Below are positions 42,955-53,990 of a stretch of DNA of 64,000 bases, in pieces (the stretch's first letter is position 1; each line of letters opens with the position of its first letter). The DNA comes from Trichobilharzia szidati (Eukaryota > Platyhelminthes > Trematoda > Strigeidida > Schistosomatidae). The translations under genes were made by a program, and so were the position numbers. The notes below the pieces were generated by a model that was not told where the DNA came from, did no database searches, and was given only the letters and a program-made list of their open reading frames with translations. Where the stretch lies: contig OX235271.1 of NCBI GenBank assembly GCA_944472155.2, positions 21,211,710-21,275,709 of the forward strand, given 5' to 3'.

Positions 42955-44145
42955 GAATTTCTTCCAAAAGAAATTCTGGTCGATAATCGAACGATTACTA
43001 CAACCACACGACGTTGAGTGACGCGTAAAATGCGAAAACGCAGGATTTTTCTAAAATATGATACTATATTGAACATAAAATATGAAATATGATATAAAAA
43101 CCTCAAATTGTGAGCTGTCTCTGTCTGAATTCCGGATGAAAGCATAGTCAATTTGAGTCAATAAGTAAGAAACAGCGGAGCTGTATTATAGGCAATCCAT
43201 GAGTTATTCAAACAGCGCGCGAATGCCAGACACAGAATAAAGGGACACGGATAAACAATGTTCAACAGTTAAGGATACACGAATAAGGCACATACAGCAA
43301 ATGATGTTCGACTATAAGAAAATAATTATTATACATCTACTGGATTAGTAATACATTGAGTGAGATAAACTTAAATGGTAAAAAAGACATGGTTACTAAT
43401 TAACAAATACATTAGTGATATTAACATTTCACACTACTTACTAGAGATAAGTAGTATACGTTTGGCACAAAAGGAGTAATTTGAGGCATTCGAACTATTA
43501 AACATAAACTATGCATTCAAAAGAAGCTCGTACAGCCATTATCGCTCCCTTTGCCTATTAAGACATAACCAACTTATGACTTCTACACCACCCCTTTTTT
43601 ATATTTTCAACCCATTTCTTATCATCCCTCAATCTTATCACATCTTCATTATAAACGTGTTTCATTTACTTCCCTTACAATCTAACATTACTTAATCGCT
43701 TCATTTGTTTTTACTAGCGTTTATCGACTACTTCCACCTGAATAGTTGTTTGTCTAATCATGCTGTTTTTCATCATTCGCGTTATCAGAGATTGCCTCAC
43801 TTTTTCATCCTTATTATGGATAAGACCATTATTATTATTATTATTACTATTATTATCATATCGTGGAAAATACCCATTGGAACATTAGATTGAGAAGAAC
43901 AATCTTCTCAATGTATTATTATCACTACTACTATTATGGCTAAATGCACAATTTATATTCACCATCGTATTATCCTATTGACAAAACACCATGATTGGTT
44001 TATATTTGAATTTTTATTTGTTAACTTATGTATATTAGATTTAAGCCTAATGAGATCTAATTGAAAACAATATTGTTCGCTCAAATGTGTTGTTCTAAAA
44101 AGAAGGAATGACACGAAGGAAATAAGATTGAAATTAACAATGTGG
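42955..44145. other. About 1.2-kb insertion splitting the PLE RT
   Basis: The PLE RT reads TGTFTRRLY up to about 42950 and resumes with a KVHENGAPLRL segment at about 44148. The sequence between is AT-rich, contains an ATT microsatellite near 43829-43860, and shows no recognised protein or terminal repeats. Confidence 0.6.
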
Positions 44146-45794
44146 TTCATCAAAAGTGCACGAAAATGGTGCACCACTTCGACTAGTACAAGATAGGTTA
44201 AATTTAACATAAAATCACGCAGCCAGATGGTTAGTCAAACTCTTACACCCTCAACATATTGAATTGGTGAAATACAGCGTCAAAGACAACTTCGGATTTG
44301 TTGAAAGGATAAAAGATTTAAATGTTGACAATAAATTCATGATGTCATTCGACGTATCTTCCTTATTCACCAATGTACCACTTATGGAAGCAGTAGAATT
44401 TGTATGCAAAGCACTCAAAAGACGAAACATCGATGTTGGCACTCCTATATCCTTCATGAAAGAGTTCCGCATGAAATGCACAATGAACGTCCACAATTTA
44501 TTTCATAAGGATCTATACAGACAAATCGACAGTGTGGCAATGGAGTCACCACTGGACCCATTCTAGCCGACATTTCCCTTGTGAAACTAGAGAATGGGCC
44601 TCTGGAAGATGTAACTGATGAACTAGAATTCTACTGCTGGTACATGCATGATGCATTCTTGATTTTAAAAATGAGAAGGAAGCAAAGAACATCCTGAACA
44701 AATCTAACGATGTTCACCCTGCAATTAATTTTACCGTCGAGGAAGAAAGACACTCCATCTAGTATTTCATTTTTAGACGTACTCACGACCAGAAAAAGGG
44801 ACAGTACAATATGAAGTAGTGTATATAGAAGACCTACATCAACTGACTGTCAGTATACTCATTATCTTAGCTTTGTGCCTTTGGAATACACACGCAATCC
44901 GATAAAGTGCTTGGTCCATAGAGGAAGAGCAATCTGCTCTGAAGAATGTTTCAATGAAGAACTTAACATTATTAAACAGCTGTTGAGTGAGAACGGTTAT
45001 CCAGAAAACTTCATCGATAAGAATATGAATCGAAAATCAAGACAGGTCAAAGTACCAATAGTTCCGAAAAGCCCTTATTCTTACAGCTTCAGTTCCTCGG
45101 GGATAACATCAGCGAGATATTAACAGGATGCCTTAGAAATGTGGTCTAAAGAGCGTTCAGTGCTGGTGAATTCCTCTGTGTCTTCAAAACCACTCGTATT
45201 TTGCATCCCGGGGTGAAAGATAAACTGTCTAATTTCGCCTCTTCTACGTGTATTTACTGATTTGACTGCTCCTGTGTAGGTAGTTAGTTGCATAGGCCAT
45301 ACAATTAGGCGTGTTTCCCGTCGGATTTCCGAACATCATCCTATGTGGTTAATCGAGTAAAGGGCAATCGAAATCCATTCATAGCTCTATTCTATCTCGT
45401 CTCGTCGATACAGAACACCAGACTGATATTAACGACGTGGCTTTCAAAGTCATCTACCACATACCAAGTAATCTCAACTTTACCTCAATAGTTCCTTTAC
45501 TACATATTGCTGAAGCTGTTGGGAAAGACATTTAGAAATCTAATTTATTAAGCCAAAAGAAGCTGGTTCAGACATCCTCCTTACCTTGGCCATCTCGGTT
45601 CGAATGATCCCCGATTTGTTGTGGAAATTTCCCTAATTTAATTTGATATTCTATTTGCTGTTATATTTGTATGCCTGTTCTAATTTATGCATCTTTAGTG
45701 AACTGTAATTCCATTGATCTTACTCAACAAATCGGTAGTATTTAAAAACACCAGTATTGTTAATGACGTGTATTCTAGAATATATATATAATAT

Positions 45795-45840
45795 TGGGGA
45801 GCCAGAAGAGGAGATTATCGAAAAGGATATTCTGCGCTCA
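45795..45840 (+). ncRNA. Hammerhead-like fold, 3' PLE terminal repeat, degenerate
   Basis: It carries the same U4-to-A change as the 5' repeat (CAGAAGA, 45803-45809), GAAA at 45820-45823, a short stem III and perfect stem I GAGC/GCTC. The base at position 16.1 is G instead of U. It is predicted inactive. Confidence 0.5.
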
Positions 45841-45879
45841 AGCTTTCCTTTTTCCTAGACGTCTGATTGAATATATTCG

Positions 45880-46450
45880 CTATAAATAATGCGCTTATTT
45901 GTATTACAAAAGAAATTCATTGTTTAATTAGGTTAAACATGGCGGAATTGAGTCATTCAAATATTTGTCAAGTATAGTTTAACGAGTATCGAAGCATGGA
46001 TGAATACATTATGTTACATTTACTTTAATTATAGTCATAAATTGGACATATGAGAAAAGCTGTGCATTCTGTATTAATAATGTGTATCATAAGTGAAGAG
46101 GTATTGATTAGTAGTCACGACATTGTCATTATTATCATTATTATTGATTTTTCAGCAATTAATCCTTAAAAATGTTGGACAGGCTGATGGTCTGTACAAT
46201 TTATTAATTAATGTCGTGTATTATCATACAGTGGTGGTGGTGTGATACAGACAAGGAATATGATTCTCACATATTCCCACAATTCAATACTGCATTAGCA
46301 AGAGAACACAATACATGTATATTTGATCACCGTATTTCTTGTCATTCAATTTAAACCAAAATCACACGTTCAGTGATTGGCTAAAGGATATACACTGTAT
46401 GCATATGTAAATTGCTGTTTGATCACTTGAAAATATACCTTGGCTTCTGT
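45880..46450. other. No gene recognised
   Basis: AT-rich, with a short ATT repeat near 46127-46145. There is nothing else to support. The same applies to 46850-47340. Confidence 0.5.
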
Positions 46451-46454
46451 GTCT

Positions 46455-46845
46455 TGTCTTCTGTTGATACAACACCTTTTCGCTCTTAAGCGGAATACAG
46501 GGCTTCAAAAGCACATCTCCATTTCACCCAGTTCTCCAAGATCTTTTCTTGGGCTGACTCCACGACTGCCCGAAAACTGTCTTCTTTATCTAACAAGATC
46601 TCATCCATTGCACCTTCGAACCGACGCCCAACTCGCAGTTTCCTATTCGAGTTCCACTAAAGAGCCTGGAGTGGGATGACACTCGACATTCACTTCATCG
46701 TGTGTCCTATCCCTTTCCATAACCTTCTGCATACATTTTGGACGAAAGCTTCGTGGCTGGTTCGTCGCTAGAGTTACTTGTTGCTCGTGTTTTCTAGTCT
46801 TCGGTATGGAGATAGAAAAGGCAGGTGTTGATAAAAGATTACATC
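46455..46845 (-). pseudogene. RTE-like LINE, diverged 3' fragment
   Basis: It is recognisable on the minus strand by the same landmarks as 9060-9420 (a GGCTTCAA-type end, CGTCGGTTCGAAGG, AGTGGAACTCGAAT). It is the most diverged copy of the family here. Confidence 0.55.
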
Positions 46846-47343
46846 TGGCTGTTAGATGGATGGAAAACAGTGATTCATGTACACTGAAGAAAGGTCTCTA
46901 TCCCCTCCTTCTACCTTTGGTACAACTCAAATGTATAACTCAACTCTTACCAATATTCTCTTATCAGTACTATCTTGTACATTTTTTCACGTGACATTAG
47001 CTCACATCATTTTCTCAACTGATGTGTTGTTGTTTACTGTCTTCATCTGCTCCATAATTTATTTTGATATTTGCCTCTATGCTCGAACCATTCACATAGA
47101 AATTTTTTTAACGTTTTTCACACTACGTCACCTCGGACAGTCGCAGCTGACTAGTCTTCACCGTTCCAGTTACCATTTTGATTACTCATTGCTCACTTTT
47201 CAAATATTACAATGATGTAAGAAATACTACACACTAATTGTTTTATATTTCTATATTAATAGTAGGATTAATATCAAGTAGTGTTGGAGATTGCTCCTAG
47301 CTCACTTGTTAGATGATGAAAAGCGGCCAATAAAAGATTTTTA

Positions 47344-47487
47344 GGTCCGTCGATGTCAAGGCGGCAGAATGCTTGCCGACTGTACAAGTGGTCCGTGAAT
47401 CGATCCTTGGCCACGGACAATCTCCTTCACCTTGCTGAACGAGTGATAAGACCGGTAAAAACAGCAAACTGGGCGTGAGGCTGATTA
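47344..47487 (+). repeat. tRNA-derived SINE, type 1, 3'-truncated
   Basis: Head GTCGATGTCAAGGCGGCAG, the tRNA-like part, then the body to GGGCGTGAGGCTGATT, where it ends. The stretch 47820-47985 may be a further, very decayed inverted copy. Confidence 0.6.
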
Positions 47488-48169
47488 TATTAGACGTTCT
47501 TTGGGATTTCTGAGATTGTTCTGGATTGTTCCAATATTGACAAAATCGAATTTGTGGCCTCATTGTGCAGCGTAGCGTGTCAACCGATGGCTGATGATTT
47601 TTCAAGCCTTTCTCGTACAACTGGATTTCTCAGTGGTCAAAGAGATTCCCTACGGTGTTCATTATTTCGGTTTTGAATAGAGGTGCAGATATACACTCAG
47701 TTGTGTATACTTTCTGCCTCAGATTATCCAAACCGTGAGATATCCAATAATACACACGAAAACACCGTGATACACAGAAGTCCTCCAAAGTGCTTTTAAT
47801 TGTTCGCTTTTCATTACTTCATTTGTGAGTGGGATATAAGGCTTCAGGATTTTGGAGTTTCAGTAGTGATGGTGTGGAGTTGGTAGATCTACTCTCAACA
47901 TTCCCTCTTTTCCAGGTCTGATGTTAGCTGGTGAACTAGGCAAGGTATCAGAATGCATCGGCTGGGAGGCAAACCCTAACCTCCAACACGAATGGCAACA
48001 CTTCCATCATTGAACCCACACTCTGTATTGTCAGTCACTGATAAATACGAATAGATGAAGTCGATTTCAATAGAAGCTTCATCACTAGTGCGTACAACAT
48101 TTGTATTCGCCTCTATGAGTGCGAAACTTGTCACCGGCGTCACGAAGACCATTTCAAACAGGCTACGGC

Positions 48170-48600
48170 AGGCTCTTACCAACAACTCACTTCACTGGCT
48201 CCATACTAAAGTTGAAATGGCTGACTGACCAGCGAGAATTAGCAACAAGAAACTAGGGAAACAAACTAACCAGTGAAGAAACTGTCGTTCAAGTAATATG
48301 TAAGAGAAAATGGAGATGAGTTGATCGGGAATACATTGAGGAGCCCGTCGAAGAACATCACGCTAAATGCTGGCCATCGCTCGAGTGGAATCTGAATGGG
48401 AAACGACGAGTGGGTCGTCACATTGATGGTGACATGATGGAGATCGTGTGGCGAGGAGCAGATAACAGATTTTGAGCACTCGTGTGGCTAGTCAGCTGAA
48501 GAGGAGAGCAGAGAACAGAACAAAGTGGGGACGTGTTGTTGAATCCCTAACGTCTACTCGAGATCCAAGTGAACAATAATAATGATAACAATAACAATGG
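48170..48600 (+). pseudogene. RTE-like LINE, 3' fragment
   Basis: This plus-strand 3' end contains landmarks of the family (TCGCTCGAGTGGAATCTGAA, GGGAAACGACGAGTGGGTCG) and an AAT/AAC tail at 48573-48600. It directly abuts the duplicated segment 48602-48965. Confidence 0.75.
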
Positions 48601-48601
48601 A

Positions 48602-48965
48602 TATCTCATTAGATGATCACTTAAACATAACTTCTAGTGTACTTTTTATACCTAATAAAAAATCTCGTTACTGCTAATTTATTATGGATTATCTCATAAA
48701 TAAAGGTGTACTCAAATACACATTCCTTTTCTCTTGTCGTCATCCGATTGACCTCAAACAGTGTGATTCTATTAGCTGTGCATGAAAGACAGAAACTATT
48801 TTTTGAGTGCAATTAGGCGGAAATCTTGTTCATACTAATTCTATTTGAATTATTTTCTGTTTGTGTGTTTTTGTTATAACGTCTCTTCTGATTTAAAAGA
48901 AAGAGAGAAGTAAAAGTGACCAGGTTGTCCACTTCTAGTAGTAGTAGTAGTAGTAGCAGTAGTGG
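48602..48965. repeat. Inverted partner of 1590-1943
   Basis: Closely similar to the reverse complement of 1590-1943 over the whole length. The AGT repeat at 48938-48962 is longer than its counterpart. Confidence 0.8.
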
Positions 48966-48999
48966 AAAGTCATAACTAGCGCGGTCCATCAAGTTGGTG

Positions 49000-49260
49000 T
49001 GTGAGAAGAAATACTCACCAACGACATTAGATGGCGACTTGACTGTATATCGCAAATCGGCAGAAGTTAGAATTGACGGGCCACTGAATTCCATCTCAGT
49101 GGCCAGATGCTCTACGAACTCGCCTTTTAACCTGAAGGTCCTGAGATCATAGATGAATACAGCTTAAGGGATGCAAAAATGGACGAGGCAGCTGTCCACT
49201 TCGCCCACACTTTTCATTGTATTCTAACTGATGTCAGTTTGTGATGACTCTTGAGGAATT
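49000..49260 (+). repeat. SM-alpha-like repeat, degenerate
   Basis: The leader, tRNA-like part (CAGTGGCCAGATGCTCTACG) and 3' end (CTAACTGATGTCAGTTTGTG) are present. The hammerhead core is lost. Confidence 0.55.
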
Positions 49261-49689
49261 TTAACACTATCCAACCCTCTTATCACAAATCTGGGTGTCC
49301 AGTCAGAATCACGCGATAAATTGTGAAGCCCACTGGTTGCATTGCAATAACAATTGGCGTCTATAAGTCCAGCGACTTAACGATATATTCATTTTCTGAA
49401 AGTATTATGCTAACGAAATTGAAGTTATGATTACCATGTCATTTGTCTTATCTCTTCACATTTGGATTTTAATGTACAAAGATTCAACTATGACACAACT
49501 TAATTGAGTTGAATACCTACTTTTGCCACTGATGCAGTAGAATGCAGTGTAAGCAGATATGGTGAACTCAGAGACTGTTATTTCTATCTTGATAAATTCT
49601 GGATGTATTCATGTATTCATGATGCGAGTACTGAAGTCATTATAATACGTGTCGTTGGAGAATCTAGGCGTATAAGCTTTACTCTCAGT

Positions 49690-50400
49690 GTTGCTAGATT
49701 TTCGTCATGAACTGACCAATATCAGTTAGAGAGTTCATTGAAACGTAGACAGTCAAGAGCACTGGATAACTGTTCTATCCTAGGTTTTACGAATGTCCAG
49801 AGGTTTACCTGCACATCCCCACAACCAGAGATTTTCACGTTACAAGACCAAGTCCGTTGGTGACCATTCAACCACTTGGGCTGGAATTCAGTGACCTGCG
49901 AGTTCTAACTTTGTCAACACACTCGGGACATGGCACCTCGTCTCACCAATGCCTTCCTGATTGTGAGTGATATCTGACGAAAGTCCAAGGTCTCTGAAAT
50001 TAGTCCAAAATATTCACAAATCCTTTCATTTGAATGTTGATCGCCAGCTCACTGATGACCACTGGATGGATCGATGGAAATCATGTAGTGGGAAGTTGTG
50101 AGCACTGGTGTTTACCATGTCATGATGAAGTGCATAGTCATGGAAGATACTGTCGAAGACTGAGCTGTATCAGGAGATGACAAGGTTATAATTCACGGGT
50201 TATTAAATTCTAGTCCAAGCAGCTTGGTCTTGTGAGCTGAAGTCTCGGCTTCGATACCTGGCTGTGAGATAATGGATGTGAACTCCACCGAAGTGCCGGA
50301 AAAACAAGGATATAACAGCTATCCAGTGTTGCTGGCTCACTGGTTTTCAATGAACTCCCCAACTCATGTTGGTCGGTTCGTGACGAGTATCTAACAACGC
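49690..50400. repeat. SM-alpha-like inverted pair, degenerate
   Basis: A minus copy (49690-50030) and a plus copy (50040-50400) face each other head to head. Shared landmarks are the CATGAACTGACCAATATCAG end and its inverse near 50355-50385. Hammerhead cores are not intact. Confidence 0.6.
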
Positions 50401-50759
50401 TTAGAGTAATTCAAACTCCTCAAAAATCTTCAACTGAGATTAGTCTACAGGAAACTTTAGGTGACTGATCAACGCATGAGACTTCTTTACATCAAAGGGA
50501 AATAAAACTATTCGAACAAGTGTAACTGAATCACATAATCAATGAGTATATTGGAGAAATAGAGGAACGAACGGAGATGATATCCTCAATGGCCTTGAAA
50601 TGGGGGTGCTTTTCGGTGTCCTCTTCATACGTATGTCAGCGGATATATTGCTATGAGCACACACGACTAACATTGAAACAATCAATCACAAAAGTCAGTG
50701 CCTTTTACATAAATATGGTGTTAATCTATAACAGAAATACAGGGAATAACGAAAAGTTT

Positions 50760-51400
50760 GCAAAATCGTCCGTTAAAATCGATCATTGACAGCATTGTTC
50801 TTTTCAAAAGTTATGCTGATGATACTTTCATCATTCGTTGTAGTGAATGTGACCTAAATGGTGTCCTAGATCCACACAGCTCTCAGATTTACAACTGAAG
50901 TAGGAAGTGAACAAACGATGTTGTTTCTAGATGCTCAAATGAAGGAGAAGCCTGATGGATTGATTACTGGGCAGATCAGCATATAGAAAACCTGAGCAGA
51001 ACAGCCAGTTGACAAACCTCTACCGTTGCATACCCATGAGTTGCAAGTGAATTCTGGTAATATCTCTTGTGACGAGGATCCGAATGATCTGCAGTTCTGA
51101 GTCGATAGGTGAAGAGATCGCTATTTCATCGAAGGCACTGGCTAAAAATCCCCACCCTCCAAGATTCATAGGCGAACATATGCGTCCCAAAATTAACATA
51201 GGAAACCACACCGCTGTCCTGAAGAAGGTCCTGTGCATGAATGCGGCGATCTTCTGCTGAACAGTCTAAGGAAGACGACATCAAATGCCTTGAAGAGAAC
51301 ATTCTTTGTCTGTACATTAAGACTGATACTCTCATGTCGCACAATTACAGACAAATGTACACAGTGACGATTTGACATGAGTCATTACAAATATATGATG
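50760..51400 (+). pseudogene. PLE RT (motif C onward) fragment
   Basis: The plus strand reads SYADDTFIIRCSECDLNGV (motif C intact, 50810-50865), FLDAQMKEKPDGLITG, then in another frame RMICSSESIGEEIA and AKNPHPPRFI. These align with the post-RT of the 44.9-kb PLE. It has many frame changes. Confidence 0.75.
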
Positions 51401-51733
51401 ACTGCTTCCATTTTCCTGTTGACACAAATGTCTATCGACAAGTAACCATCAAATGAACTGACATCAATGAATGCATTTTTATAAGGAAAGGCACAGTCAT
51501 TTTTGTTCAGCGAAGAAACATCTCTTCTCAACGACTTCATTTTCAAGCAGCTGTACAGTCGTGTTTATATTACGGAGAATGGCATTAGGTGGCACTAGAA
51601 TTCGCTCAATGGTCAATACTATACATACGATATGAATAAAGTTAATTAAAATGCTGTACTACTGAGTGGGTAGAGTTGAAGTGGATGAATTACAAAACTT
51701 TCAAAGTTTTTGAAATTATTGAACAGGCATAAC

Positions 51734-52190
51734 GATTTTAAAATTGGTCATAGTAATGTTTTTTTATTTGATTCTACTTCACCACTTGAATTCATCTTAG
51801 CCAACTTTATTGTCACCATCATCGTATTCTTGATTTTTCAGAAAACAAACTGACCTACAATGTTTCTAGACTCATTAATTCCACTTCATTTCTAGGTGAA
51901 AGTGTCGCACACAGTCTATGTTCAATCTCTCTGATCTTCACCTGTCTGCTGCCCACTCCTATATAACAGGCTTCACGTTTCATTAGTGACCGCTTACATT
52001 TTTCAATAACAACATTTTTTAAGATTATCTAATAAGTGAACTCGTACAAAGATTTTAATAATTAATGTAGGTCAGGTGTTGTCTGGAAAATTCAGAATAC
52101 GATGATGATAACAATAAAGTCGGCGAAGATGAATTGAAGTGGTAGAGTAGAATAAAATAATAGAACATTACTATGACCAATTTTAAAATC
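51734..52190. repeat. Fold-back element, about 105-bp inverted arms
   Basis: Arms 51734-51838 and 52087-52190 are imperfect reverse complements (roughly 85-90% by eye), with a 248-bp non-coding middle. There is no transposase. It could be a MITE with long terminal inverted repeats. Confidence 0.7.
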
Positions 52191-52689
52191 TATATACGTT
52201 CAGAAAACAGATCTTGTTTTGATTTCCTCCTAAACACACTAGGATTATTTTAAACAATAATTTGTAATGAATCGATATGACCCGGTACTCAAATTATCCC
52301 AGAAAATTCGTAACATCTGCAGTCTGAGTGATAACTTATGAAGACACTAAAATCCTAAATAGAAAACATTCACTACTCTGTGACTTGTAAGCGTACAGTT
52401 AGTCACTCACTACAACTTGATAAATCTGACCGTCGACAATGAAATACTAGAGATAAAATACACGAGAAGAGAATAGATCATGGAACTATTTGTTCGAATG
52501 TCGCACCAATACTGACTCTGAATGATAAGTTTCCGGTTTCAAAAGCCCCCAACGAAAATTAACTTCTCTGCTATACTCGGAATTATACTTTCCTTACAAG
52601 AAACTATTCAGTCAGTATGTGAAAGGCAAGCGAACTCATTGGCTCACCTCTCAGTACACTTCAGTAATAGCTGAATAAATTGAGAGATG

Positions 52690-53420
52690 ATGAAGTGCCT
52701 AACTAACTAACAACAACAACACCAGCTGCAACAACAACAAAGCATCAGTCGTCGTCAACAGGAGAAATGTGAAATAAGTGATCTGTCTCACTTATCTAGG
52801 CAGCATCATTTCAACTACAGGTAATACAGATGAGGATGTCAGAGGTGGGATTGGAAAAGCAAGACAGACCTTCCTTCCCCACTCCGAAATCAGTTCGCAC
52901 ATCTGCTGCACACAGCATAAGCAATTTCATCCAAATCGTCAATGCTAATAGAAAGTTTTTCAGTTCTTCTGTATGGTCGAGAGACCTGACGCGTCACGAA
53001 AGCATTTCCAGCTGGCTACTACAGACTTTCATCAGCACCCGCCTTAGCTTGCTTCATACTCAAGATTAGATGGCTGGCCACAAACGATAAGCAAGCAACA
53101 GAGAATTACTTCAACGAACATACCAATCACTTATTGCCTTACGAATAAACAGGAGAAAATAGAGATGGATGGGACATACACTGTGTAGACCGTCGATTAA
53201 CACCAGCCGATAGGCCTCTCAGTGGGAAACAAATCGGAGACAACCAATTCGGCTTGAATTCGAGATAAGCGTGGATGAAATCACGTGAGGAGGAGATGAA
53301 GGTTTGTGAGCAATAGTGAATCTAGTTAAAAATGACTACAGAGAATAGGGTGGAACAAGAATGTGCAACTGCAGCCATCCATGTATTCCACTCAGAAATT
53401 AGGGAAAAATAATAATAGAG
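52690..53420 (+). pseudogene. RTE-like LINE, 3' fragment
   Basis: The plus strand shows LTYLGSIISTTGNTDEDV, GIGKARQTF and the KIEMDGTYTV segment. The AAT-type tail is at about 53408-53418. Frames are broken. Confidence 0.75.
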
Positions 53421-53529
53421 TTCACAAATGAAACACGCTCACAAGAGTGGAACGGTATCTTCAATTCAATAACCGAACCCACTCTGAATTCATGATAGTC
53501 AGTTGGGCTTGAGAAATCTTTCAAAATCT

Positions 53530-53990
53530 TATAGAACATGAGATCGGCACTCGTAATTCGTCAATACAACCATGAACTCTGTATACAGAAATCGTTTGTC
53601 CAGTCTCTCATTCTACCGTGGTCTTCACCTCTTCACCACTCGCTCCCTGTGAATTTAGTTTCATCTTTAATGGATACTTTGCATTTACTTTAATAACTAA
53701 TTCACTGTTATCATTCCTACATGCTCCTCTTTTACATTTTCTCACCCTCTTCACACTTGTCAAGTGGAAACTCAACCGACTTCCTTCTCACTCAATAACA
53801 AAAATTAACCTTGAATGAGGCATTTAGAGGACAAATTTCGCGAGATGATATCATTTCGTAGTTTCTTTACAATCGCTTTACAAGTAACATGGTTAACAAT
53901 AATAAAATAAAGTTCATGACAATTACTCAGTTAAATAAAAACAAAAGTACATCCTGATGACCAATCATATTTAGATAGGTCAAGTAGTCC
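53530..53990 (+). pseudogene. PLE (family C) 3' end
   Basis: The translation gives VIRQYNHELCIQ and onward, matching 58219-58419 on the minus strand and the 16430-16790 region. It continues into the inverted duplicate described at 57710-58430. Confidence 0.7.

Larger units (their letters stand above)
41905..45870 (+). mobile_element. Penelope-like element, most complete, with direct terminal repeats
   Basis: Direct terminal repeats with the shared stretch GAGCCAGAAGAGGAGATTAT start at 41909 and 45799; each has a hammerhead-like layout. Between them are the N-terminal region (42023-42307), pre-RT (42234-42563; VLSIGPKFCDS), RT entry (42735-42956; TGTFTRRLY), motif A (44330-44370; SFDVSSLFTNVP), motif B (44510-44560; AMESPLDP, normally GSPLGP), post-RT (44875-45123; LVHRGRAICSEE, NGYPENF) and a decayed GIY-YIG region (45240-45600). 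About 1.2 kb of foreign sequence (42955-44145) splits the RT. Many stops make it inactive. It lies directly upstream of the GT7-like exon, in its intron, on the opposite strand. Confidence 0.85.

Noticed and set aside
51020..51344. Minus-strand frames of 72 residues as host gene
   Set aside because: The plus strand aligns with PLE post-RT sequence; these are antisense shadows.
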